Source: Russula earlei (taxonomy: Eukaryota; Basidiomycota; Agaricomycetes; Russulales; Russulaceae). Taken from it: a stretch of DNA of 64,000 bases. Location: assembly GCA_025769875.1 (NCBI GenBank), contig JAGFNK010000193.1, positions 1-64,000 on the forward strand, written 5' to 3'. The position numbers and the translations under genes are program-made. The notes below the pieces were generated by a model. That model was not told where the DNA came from. It saw only the letters and a list, made by a program, of their open reading frames with translations, and did not search any database. Shown one piece after another: positions 32,426 through 43,100 of this stretch (the stretch's first letter is position 1; the number at the start of each line of letters is the position of its first letter).

Positions 32426-32497
32426 GGCCAGACTGGGGATTGAACCCAGGACCTCCTGGATATATACCAGGTGCTCTAACCACTGAGCTACCTAGCC
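32426..32497 (-). tRNA. tRNA-like gene, anticodon region TAT (Ile-type), possibly SINE head
   Basis: Folds as a full cloverleaf: acceptor GGCTAGG/TCTGGCC (two GU pairs), D stem GCTC/GAGC, anticodon stem CCTGG/CCAGG with loop TATATAT, T stem CTGGG/CCCAG with loop TTCAATC. The loop would give anticodon TAT but lacks T at position 33, which is against a working tRNA. There is no intron. The shared GGTTAGAG...GGTTCAATCC with 4612-4860 supports a SINE-related origin. Confidence 0.55.
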
Positions 32498-33020
32498 TTG
32501 GGTACAGTGAAGTGGATTAATCTATATGACAGATTGTATATCCAACACCTGTGGGGGCCATGCAGTCGAGGCACCGTGATGCCTGCAAGTTGCAGAAGTG
32601 CCTGAAGGATGATGCGTATCGATGGTGGCCTGTCACTAGTAAATACTGGTACTCACGTACCCTGAGTTCACTGGCCAAGCATGCGTGCCATGGGGGTACA
32701 GCGCATGACATCAACAACTCAGCTCGCAACGAGGAATCACCCTGCTGGCTCTCCATTCTAATCATGGCATGCGACTTGGATCATCAATCATAAGCCAAGG
32801 CCAGCTGCCAAGCTCACCTCCCATGTCACCCACCACTTTTCAGCTTGCACTGGCCGGCAACCCGAGGACATCAATGCAATAAAAGGCTTGGATATCAGAT
32901 CGAACATGAATGCGATTTAGGTGGTCTTCGCGCATCACCATGATGGTCTAATGAATAGTGGAGACGCTACTGCGTTCATAAAGCCAATGCTTGCAGCTCC
33001 CTGCATCAGTAAAGATGGAT
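32498..33020. other. no gene recognised
   Basis: An 80-residue + frame (32551-32793) has protein-like stretches (YRWWPVTSKYWYSRTLSSLA) but no recognisable domain or partner exon. Confidence 0.3.
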
Positions 33021-33556
33021 TTTAGTTTCTGTTGGTTTCTCACCTCAGGAAACCGAAAAAAAACAGCGGAAACTGGGAAACCAGGAGACTGGGAAACCCA
33101 TGTCTGGTTTCCTGGAAACAACCTGAGAGTATCTTTCATGGAAACCTAAGAAACTAACAGAAACCTGTCGAAAGTATGGAAACTGGTAGAAACTATAGTA
33201 TAGTAGGAAAAAAATCACCGAAATGGTCAGAATTAGGGTATACATTGTTTCTACTTGTGATTGGAAGTCAATTCGAGCTGGTATGGATCTAAGCCTTGAG
33301 GGGGACTCTCAGGGTATATACAGATCAGCATGGAATGCAGATATCATCGAGGCATCGGCATGATGAAGGGATTCATCGTCACCATCATTGTCTGCACATT
33401 CCAGTGCAAGGTGCCAGTGTTGCTCACTCAGACAGTCAATGTGACCATAGAAAACTTGAATTGTTTTCCAGTGTGCTTCATGATGTCTACCAGGTTTCCC
33501 AGTTTCTGGGTTTTCGGTTTCCAGAAACTGGGAAACCAGCGGAAACCAACAAAACC
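33021..33556. mobile_element. MITE-like element with GGAAACC-rich inverted ends
   Basis: Inverted ends TGTTGGTTTC (33030-33039) and GAAACCAACA (33542-33551). Both subterminal zones are dense in GGAAAC/GTTTCC motifs in inverted orientation (33050-33200, 33485-33545). About 520 bp, no coding. No flanking duplication could be fixed. Confidence 0.5.
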
Positions 33557-33700
33557 CAGGAATTTTTTTTGTGGTTTGCTGATGCAGTCTATCCATCCAT
33601 TCTACTCTTGGTGCTGGCACCCAAGAAGACGACAATCTTTCCCCTCTACGCCTTCCTCTTCTACGACTTCACCGTCACATCCACGATCCACCTCATGATA

Positions 33701-34149
33701 ATGCACATTTCCCCTGCTTTTGTCATTTTCTGCCTCACGGTTCGCCTCCCTCCATCGTTCGCCGCTCTGGGGTCTCGCTTCGAGGGGTGGAAAGTGTGTT
33801 CACCTCTTCAAGTTCTGTTGCATCCCTGGAATTTATTTTACACTGCAGAGATGTTTTCGAGACTTTTGCCACGGGTTTATTTTGTCTATGTCCCAAAGCT
33901 TACTCAAAACGGCCTGAATTTCCCAAACCCTGTGACACCCATGAAGAGATACAGAGAAAAGTCCAGTATTATTTCGATTGGCAATACCGTCTCCACAAGA
34001 CACCCATCCCAGGCTTTCCTAAACATGTGAGGGATCTGAAAAACAAGACGTGGATCCTGGACGCGGAGGCAACGCCGGAGCAGAGCAAGGAATGGGAGGA
34101 ATACCTTATCAATCAAAGGTATCTTAAATGGAAACATTCTCCCTTTTAA
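33701..34149 (+). CDS. small secreted protein, paralogue 3, apparently intact
   Basis: ATG 33701 (MHISPAFVIFCLTV...FAALG) is a signal peptide similar to copies 1 and 2. A 62-nt intron (33787-33848; GTGGAA...CTGCAG) joins GG|A in phase 2, exactly as in copy 1. Exon 2 then reads FATGLFCLCPKAYSKRPEFP, KVQYYFDWQYRLHKTPIPGF, WILDAEATPEQSKEWEEYL and ends at TAA, 128 residues in all. An ATG two codons upstream (33695) is also possible. The intronic CTGTTGCATCCCTGGA matches the CTGCTGTATCCCTC intron sequence of copies 1 and 2, supporting common ancestry although the mature proteins have diverged. Function unknown. Confidence 0.65.
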
Positions 34150-35015
34150 ATTGATTTCAATAGTGTGTTGTTCGGAGTTGTGAGTACAACAAGACTTATT
34201 CAGGTGTCAGTTGTCTTGGTGAGAGTTTGAATACCCAGGTGATGGGAATGTGTGTTGTCAGGAAGGTGGGCTGGTAGATTGTTGATGTGTTGGAGCTATG
34301 ACAAGCAGTTGACAGTCTTTGGAATTTTGCATCCCTGTGACACCCAAATCTGGACTATTGGACTTTGTCAGCAGAGCAGTGTTTGAACATCTTAACAATT
34401 CAGAAAATCAATATAATTATTTAATGATAAGAATAAATACTTGATACTCAAAATTGAAATTGTGGCACAACAGAGGTCAACATCATGCTGTGCACTCTTC
34501 CACTGCAACAATGCCCACCCACACATCCTGCTCCCTTGCACCTCCACTATCCTGCCAGCAACAGACATTGCACCCTTTCAATTGCAATGGGGATGCCCTC
34601 CTGACAAATTGACACACCACACAAAGGCTGAATGGCCCTGCCAATGCCACTCCCTCACCACCTCCATCATCCTGCAACACACACCACATGACTGCAATCA
34701 CCTTTGTGTGTGCATTCTCCTGACAAACTGACACACATGAAAGCCAAATGGTCCTGCTTGACACCACTCCCCCATCATCTGCCTTCAACACATGCTGTGC
34801 TGTCACATGCACATTTCCCAACAAATTGACACACCACATGAAAGCTGAATGACCCTGCCCAACACCAGTTGCATTCTTTTCATGGTGGGTGAATTACCAT
34901 AAAAAGCGATTGTGTCAGCAAGAGAATTGGTGCATCAATTATGCATTTAATGACACCAAATCATTTTCTCAATTATATATTCAATGACTTATTTATTAGC
35001 TATTAGACAAATAAA
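34150..35015. other. intergenic DNA with three imperfect repeats
   Basis: No gene. A repeat beginning ACAAATTGACACACCACA and continuing AAAGGCTGAATGGCCCTGCC starts at about 34603, 34724 and 34819, each variant 10-20 percent different. The rest is AT-rich. Confidence 0.5.
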
Positions 35016-36463
35016 TTAAAATGATACAAAAAAAGATTTTGTATTGTAAGGAACAGCAGCAGTTGAGGCCATTATAGGCAGCAGTGCGAGTCTGAAGGGA
35101 CCTGGTGCAAGGGAGGTGGTGGCATCAGAGGGAGGGGGGTTCTGAGGGAGGGACAACGGTTCCTTGAGGGCACGTGTGCACACATTTGTGGCAGCAGATG
35201 TTGCATTGGGCTTGGCATGCTTGCCCGACTGTTCTCCCCTGGCATACAGATCATCGTGAACATGGTGGCACTTTCCCTTAGCGATGCTGATGCTTTGCGC
35301 TGTCAGTCCCCAAGTGTTGGGGAGACTGGTCTGTTGTTTTGGGCCCCGTTTGAGTTTGACACCCATACGCTTGGCTGTCTCCATCCACATCTTCTGATTG
35401 GGCACAATTGCTTCCTTATCAGGTAAGACCTTGGAACCTTGAATTACATTGATTGTGGCTGCCAAACTGTATTTGGCGGCCCATGTGGCCTCAATGATCT
35501 CCACTGTGTGATTAGCATTTCAAGGCTAGATGTGAGATCGTGCAATAATGATATGATCTCCTGTGAGAGAGATACTAGGCTCTCCCTTGGTGTGGATGAA
35601 GAAAGATGATGGGGATGGGGGGTCAGGTGATTTACTTGCACTCTCCTTTTGTGTGTTCTCCTCAGGACAGAGGTAGGGAAAGTGGATGTAGATTGCTGCA
35701 AATGTGTTTGCAGAATCTAATCTGGGGATAATCTGTGCAATCACAAGTCGACTTCATCAGATCAATTGAGTAAAACATGCTGGAATGGGACTGTGAAGCA
35801 ATGTGAAAGCAGATCTCATTGAATTGCAAGATTGAATCTTGTGAGATGCTCTTGGCACAGGTGAAAATCATATGGCACCTGTCAGCCACCAGGTCCCAAC
35901 CATCAAGCCCAACATTCTGCCGTTCGTGCCTGTTTTGGTAATACAGCACCATGTGATGCACTAGGACAAATAAGATTCAATTGATCCACTGATTGTGCTT
36001 GCCGTTGAGCCAGTGTGATTTCTGGACATGATGATATCTAGAAAGATTAAGTCATCTTATCTTTAGATTGGGTGGATCACATATGCTTCAATCAACATGT
36101 TGGTGTCCCCTTCCTCAAAGATATGCTGATTTTTCTGGTAAACCATGGACCACATATGCACCACAGGCATCCATTGAGACCCAAGGTAGTTCACAAAAGT
36201 TTCTGGAACCTGAGGATCAGTGGAGATCTCCTCCCAGATTTGTAGAAAGTTGGCCTGATCATCTGTATGTACCCATCTCTTGATCTTATCCCACAGATCA
36301 GGAAAATTGTTAGCATTGAAGTGTGATCACATTGTGCACAACATGTGCCACTTGCAAAGCCATATCTGACTTCCCAGATAGGCAATCTTGAGGGTGGCAA
36401 TCTGTGCGGCATCACAATCTGTCATAATAATAGATGGCCAGATAGCTGGACTGGCATCCCTGA
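35016..36463 (-). pseudogene. MULE transposase, C-terminal part
   Basis: Continues the transposase of 52881-53781 across the Gy-E insertion: IIMTDCDAAQIATLKIAYLGSQIWLCKWH (about 36430-36340, the last catalytic region of MULE transposases), then a SWIM zinc finger CDC ... FCKHI (about 35750), then a Lys/Ser-rich tail. A TGA interrupts the region after LCTM (about 36329). Function when intact: DNA cut-and-paste transposition. Confidence 0.75.
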
Positions 36464-36956
36464 TGTCACCGACTGGGGGCGGTGTCACTGACAAATCGTT
36501 TCATGCGCGAGACGTGTGCACTGAGTTGAACAAGACAACGAGTTCTTGTGAGATTCGGGGATCTCGGTGACAACACAGCGGAGGCTAGTGTGTACCGTGG
36601 AGAGGAAACACAATGAATATGTCTTCGCGTTCGAAGACTTAGAGAGTAGAGGAAGTTTCTGAGTCAATTGCTTGATTCCCTGCAAGCCTACAGTCCCGAA
36701 GCTAGAATCCAGTGATATTCACAAGAGAACAAGCTTAAGGCTTGTTCTCTCTTACTGACAGGTTTATATAGACAGTATTGTCCTATATCAAATAGTAACC
36801 ATGAAGTAGTAGCGAGGCGATCGAAGCTGGAACACGCTGGAAGGTGGTGGTACATGCGAGGCAGAATGAGTCATAAGGATGTGCGGGAATCATGAGGTCT
36901 GTCCGGGTAGGCTTGTCCGGTTGCCTGTTCAGTCCGATGGGCCAGTACTTGTGACA
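36464..36956 (-). repeat. Gy-E 3' LTR (493 bp)
   Basis: TGTCACAAG ... GGTGACA in element sense, preceded by the polypurine tract AACAAGGGGGTGA. Its central part (36570-36800) is identical to the 5' LTR while the U5 end differs at about a dozen sites. Confidence 0.95.
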
Positions 36957-37004
36957 TCACCCCCTTGTTAACGTCTAAGCAACGTAGGGGAGAATGGTAG
37001 AATG

Positions 37005-37801
37005 TGTCAAGACACGTACTGCTGATCACTAAGGACTCAGGAGCAGGTGGGCAAGGGTCGGAACAGATGGTACACAGCAAAGGCGGCATTGAACAGGAGG
37101 ACAAGCCAAACAACGAGGAGGTACCAGATGGGGACTGGTAGGTATTGCAGGAGGCAGAGGCGAAGAGCAGAGGCCAGTGCAGCGAGAGGGCTTTAAACAA
37201 GGCGGTCGTTGAAGAGTACCTTGGAGGCGAGGGGAGTCTTTAAACTGAGCGGTCGCAGGGGAGTACCCAGGAAGATGAGAGTATCACAAATGGACAGTCT
37301 GATGACTGCCATACTTCATTGGGGCTTATATACAGTGTACAGGGTCGATTACAAAGAACTGAGACTACTCTAGACTCTTCGGTACCCTCCAATAGGACTA
37401 CAGAGGCATAAACTTGCTTGTGTCAAGTTTCAGGCTTACTGAGCGCATTACTGATCATTGTGGAGCGATGACATCATTATGATATCACTGTGGAGTTGCT
37501 CAGTCAGCTATGATGTCATTGGAGCCTTGATGATGTCAGATGAGTTATGCGATGGTTTCTAAGAGTTTGTGCTGCTGTTTTGGGTTCTTGGTGGCTGGGT
37601 GATCATTTGGCTGCCACGCGATGATTACCCGATTAGAAAATGGGTGTCTGGTCATGTTATAGTGTCTTTGCAATAGCAATATCTTGCACTGCAGGAGGGA
37701 TAGCCCAGAAAACGGAAGGGAGTTGGTGATGCAAAATGAGAGAGATCTCTTTGGAGTGAATAGGACCATCTACGGTCAGGGCCTGGCCTTGGTTCGTAAC
37801 A
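37005..37801 (-). mobile_element. Gy-B solo LTR (797 bp) in Gy-E
   Basis: TGTCAAGACACG ... GGTTCGTAACA flanked by GAATG (37000-37004, 37802-37806). About 30 bp shorter than the other copies because of a deletion in the TGACATCA-rich U3. Confidence 0.95.
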
Positions 37802-37866
37802 GAATGGCAGCGATGGGTATGGAAATGGATTTGGTCGCGAGGGACTCGACACATCCTGTCAGCTTT

Positions 37867-38359
37867 TGTCACAAGAACTGGTAAATCAGACTGGATCGGC
37901 AACTGGATAAGCCTACCCGGACATGACTCAAGTTTCCCGCGTGTTTTATGACCCTTCCAGCCTCGCACATACCAGATGTTTCCTGCATGTTCTAGTTCGA
38001 TCACCTCGCCTCTACCTCATGAATACTATTTGATATAGTATTTTAGCATGTATATAAGACCGCTGTTCGATGAGGACAAGCCCTAAGCTTGTTCTCCTGT
38101 GAAATATCCCTGGTTTTCAAACTTCAGGACTTGTAGGCTTGCAAGACATCAAGCACATCGTCTGAAACCGTCTCTACTCATAAGTCTTCTCAACGCAAAG
38201 ACTTATTTGTAGCTTCCCCTCTCCGCGGAACATATTTGCCTTGGCAATATCATCTCCGAGACTCCCGAACCTCATGAAGACTTAGTGTCTCGCTCGACTC
38301 ACTACGGTCATCTTGCACGTGAACTGATTTGTCAGCAACACCGCCCCCAGTCAGTGACA
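37867..38359 (+). repeat. Gy-D 5' LTR with promoter and self-primer
   Basis: TATATAA at 38051, palindrome GAGGACAAGC, loop CCTAA, GCTTGTTCTC (38072-38096), and predicted RNA start AAGCTTGTTCT at 38085-38095. Confidence 0.93.
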
Positions 38360-38361
38360 TT

Positions 38362-38372
38362 AGAACAAGCTT
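38362..38372 (+). promoter_or_regulatory. Gy-D primer-binding site for self-priming
   Basis: AGAACAAGCTT starts 2 nt after the LTR and is the exact complement of the predicted RNA 5' end 38085-38095. Layout identical to Gy-C and Gy-E. Confidence 0.82.
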
Positions 38373-38439
38373 ACCCTTGAACCCTTGACCCCGAACGTGT
38401 ACACACGCATCCACCCCCGAATACAACGATCTTTTGAAA

Positions 38440-40130
38440 ATGACTTCCATGACCAGAGACTGGAGGTTCAAAGGACAAGGAAAACCTACAGAAGAAGGAC
38501 TGAAGAAACTCAAGTGTCCCTTCAAACTGAACCCAGACCTCAACGACGCATTTGTTCCTGAGGCCTTCAGAGAAAATGCTCATTTCCTCAGAGTAGGGAT
38601 AGACAATGTACCCTGGACTGGGTACTACGCTTATTACAGAAAGGCCAAAGTAGGCCTTGGAACCCTCTACAACATATGGTTCGAAATTCGACGCCGTGAG
38701 GATTACTTCGAGGCCTACCGCGTTGCACGCCCGGCTCTCGGACTGACCTTTGACCCCCTCAAAGGTCTTGACATGGAACAACTCATCAAGTCAGGAGAAC
38801 CAATTCTGAATTCGAAAAACCCGTCTCGTGCCCTGACCCCCGGACCCGCCCCTGCTGAACCCATGGAACAAGAGCCACAGGTCACAACACAACTCTTCGT
38901 CGCAGCCAACGAACCAGAAGAACCACCTGCACAAATACCCCAACAACTTGCATTGTCCAGCATGGCGCAAGCATACCCACACCCATCCCTGTTCCAAGGC
39001 TTCGGAAAACGCAGAAGACGACCCCCGAGCCCCGATCCCGACGATTTCGACACATATGCCATGTATGATTGTGATGCACACCCCTCCGACAATGGCAAAC
39101 TCAAAGGCGTTCCACCTAAGGCCTTCAACAGCGACCGAGCACGCACTCATGCATTCCTCACCACATTCCGACGCTTCATGAGGATGAATTTCGACAGTAA
39201 GATAGCTCAAAACCCCATCAAAAGTGTGCCTATTTCCTGTCACTAATGGAAGGACCTCGCGTCAACGGATGGGTTGAAGCAATGGACGAATGGCTTGAAA
39301 AAGTCATGATGGACCCCAATGAAATTCCATTTGGACTGACAGCTTGGCAGGCTATGGAACAACAATTCAAAAGAGCATTTACTGACTACGCCAAACGCGA
39401 ATGCACACAAGACCAACTTCGTGAGCTCAAGATGAAAGAAAACAACCTTGATGAGTATATGGCAAACTTCGAATTACTCGCATGCCGCGGATCTCTGCAC
39501 ACCGACGACCCAATGGTCATGAGGCTATTCGCATGTGGTCTTCCCAAACCCCTGGTTGAAGCCATCATCGGTCAAGAAGACCCAACCACCTTTCAAGAAT
39601 GGATATCCGGTGCCTAGAAACAACACCGCATCTGGATGCATAAACACGCGGTCCTCACGGACCATGCCAATACACACAATCGCAATACAAATCCAAACCG
39701 CCCCTGGGCTCACCTATCCACCTGGGGAACACGCGGCAACACCACCAATAACACCAATGCACCATGTGCACGCCTACCACCTCGTGACCCAAACGCAATG
39801 GATACCAGCATGGGTGCAGCATGCAAAGTGATTACCGAAGCTGACAAGGAAAAACATCACGCCGAAGGCAGATGTTTCCATTGCTCAAAACAAGGACACC
39901 TTGCTAGGGACTGCCCTACGAAACCCAAATGCGAACTGACACACGCACGCACAGTGGAAGTAACTACCACCACATCTGAATCCTCCGTTGTTGAGATTAT
40001 CGAAGAAAGTGCAACGGCCAAAGTCGCAAAGGCCGCCAAAGCCCTTTCAAAGGAGGAAAGAGAATAATTCATTAGGATGTTAACTGGAGAAGCCGATAAC
40101 GACGAAGAAAAGGATTTTTCGGATGCCTGA
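38440..40130 (+). pseudogene. Gy-D gag
   Basis: ATG 38440 (MTSMTRDWRFKG). Conserved VPWTGYY, a Pro-rich linker, the gag domain (FLTTFRRFMRMN, GWVEAMDEWLEKV, DEYMANFELLACRGSL), one knuckle CFHCSKQGHLARDC near 39890 and an acidic end (DFSDA). One A is missing near 39222 relative to Gy-E (AAAAG versus AAAAAG), shifting the frame; TAG at about 39616 replaces CAG, and TAA interrupts the last part at 40066. Confidence 0.88.
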
Positions 40131-43100
40131 GCATATCGGCGATCGCTTGGGCCTTAGGTACCAATGTACATAAAACTATGAAAAGAAAGTCAATGCAGGT
40201 CAATTTGACTATATACGTTGGAACTGCAAAAGCCGAAAAGAAAACCATGTTAATCAATAGCGGAGCAACTGAATGCTTCATATCTCCCAAATTAACCAAA
40301 CAACTCCAATTGAGAACACAAAAACCATCAACACCCAGTGTCAAGACACGTACTGCTGATCACTAAGGACTCAGGAGCAGGTGGGCAAGGGTCAGAACAG
40401 ATGGTACGCGGCAAAGGCGGCGTTGAACAGGAGGATGAGCCAAATGATGAGGAGGTACCAGATGGGGACTGGTAGGTGTTTCAAGAGGCAGAGGCGAAGA
40501 GCAGAGGCCAGTGCAGCGAGAGGACTTTACACAAGGCGGTCGTTGAAGAGTACCTTGGAGGTGAGGGGAGTCTTTAAACTGAGCGGTCGCAGGGGAGTAC
40601 CCAGGAGGATGAGAGTATCACAAATGGACAGTCTGACGACTGCCATACTTCATTGGGGCTTATATACAGTGTATAGGGTCGATTACAAAGAACTGGGACT
40701 ATTCTAGACTCTTTGGTACCATCCAATAGGACTACAGAGGCATAAACTTGCTTGTGTCAAGTTTCAGGCTTACTGAGCGCATTACTGATCTTTGTGGAGC
40801 AATGACATCATTATGATATCACTGTGGAGCGCTTAGTGAGCCTATGAGGTCACTGTGGAGTTGCTCAGTCAGCCATGATGTCATTGGAGCCTTGATGATG
40901 TCAGATGAGTTATGCAATGGTTTCTAAGAGTTTGTGCCACTGTTTCGGGTTCTTGGTGGCTGGGTGACCATGTGGCTGCCACGCGATGATTACCTGATTA
41001 GGAAACGGGTGCCTGGTCATGTTATAGTGCCTTTGCAATGGCGATATCTTGCACTGAAGGAGGGATAGCCCAGAAAACAGAAGGGAGTTGGTGATGCAAA
41101 ATGAGAGAGGTCTCTCTTGAGTGAAATAGGACCATCTACGGTCAGGACCTGGCCTTGGTTCGTAACACCCAGAGTGGTGAAAAATGTTGATAATACTCCC
41201 AATCGCCTAGGAAAGATCAATCAAGCAGTAGACCTAGAACTAAAACTGCTAGGACAGAAAGGCAAACATCAGTTCCTCATAGCAGATATTGGACAAGATG
41301 ATCTGATCTTGGGATACCCATTCCTTGAATCAACAAACCCCAAAATCAACTGGACCAATGGAACACTAATGGGAAGGATAGTCTTATCCAGAGATGAAGA
41401 AACACCAGAGTGGATAAAGAACATCGCCCAGTGGGAGGAAGGCAATGAACTTTGGGTACAAACTCAACTACGAAAGACTACAATTGCCCAACAATTAGCG
41501 GAATCCCAAATGCAATCAAAACAACTGACCTGGCAACAAATAGTCCCTCTCCAATATCACGCCTATGGCCAAGTCTTTGAAGAACAAGAATCAGAAAGAT
41601 TCCCTGGACCAAGAAAGTGGGATCATGCTATTGATCTTAGACCTGACGCCCCCACAACAATCAATTGCAGAGTATACCCTCATTCACCTAAGGAAAAAGA
41701 AGAACAAGGAAAATTCCTTGAACAAAATCTATGACTAAAGCGAATCAGGAGATCTAACTCACCATATGCAAGTGGTTTCTTTTTGATTAAAAAGAAGGAT
41801 GGCAAATTTCGACCGGTACAAGATTACAGAAACCTAAACAAGTGGACTATACCCAACGTCTACCCACTTCCCTTAATCCCAAAATTAATACACGCCCTAG
41901 CAGGCAAAGAACTCTTTACTAAATTCGATATCAGATGGGGCTACAACAACATTAGAATCAAAGAAGGAGACGAATGGAAAGCAGCCTTCAAAACCAGCGA
42001 TGGATTATTCGAGCCAACGGTAATGTTTTTTGGATTGACCAACTCCCCAGCAACCTTCCAAACAATGATGGACAACATCTTTCAAGAAGAACTTGCTCAA
42101 GGATGGCTGAAAATTTATATGGACGACATCATTATCGCCACAGAAAATGATGAAATGAAACATAGGTCCAAGGTCAATCACATCTTATCAAAGTTAAAAC
42201 AACATGACCTGTATCTCAAACCAGAAAAGTGCCAATTTCACAAAAGAAAAGTCGAATACCTGGGAGTAATCATTGGCGAAGGAAAGATCACCATGGACCC
42301 AGTAAAAGTTAAAGGAATTGAAGACTGGCCTACACCAAAAACATTAAAAGAAGTTTGCAGCTTCCTTGGATTCTGCAACTTCTATCGCAACTTCATTCCA
42401 AATTTCTCAATTAAAGCGCAACCACTCAACGACCTAACAAAAAAGAATAAACAATGGGAATGGACACCCAAAGAACAACAATCATTCCAATCACTAAAAG
42501 ATACATGCGTGTCCTACCCAGTCCTTTGAACTCCAGACTGGATGAAACAATTCATCCTTGACACCGATGCATCAGGATTTGCCATAGGAGCAGTTATTTC
42601 CCAAGAACATGAAGATGGACTCCATCCTATAGCATTTATTCAAGAACACTACTAGATGCGGAAAGAAATTACGATGCACATGATAAAGAACTGGCTGCCA
42701 TCATCTTTGGCCTCAAAAGTGGCTGACCATTCTTCCTAGGTGCAGAAAAACCCATTCAAATAAGGACAGACCACAAAAATCTTACATATTTCAAAGAACC
42801 ACAGAAACTAACTGGATGACAAGCAAGATGGATGCAATACATGCAAGACTTTAATTTAATTATGGAACATATCCCGGGACACACCAATACAATCGCCGAT
42901 ACCCTTTCTTGTCACAAAGACCTTAACAAGGGGGTAGAAGAACAAAAAACCACCCTCCTCCCACCAGAAATATTCACACGAAAAATCTACCTACCCGACA
43001 AACTAGACAAACGATGAGAAATCCTACGACAATTTCACGATGCCCCACCTACAGGACACCCCGGAATAGCCAACACATGGGACTTAGTCAAACAACACTA

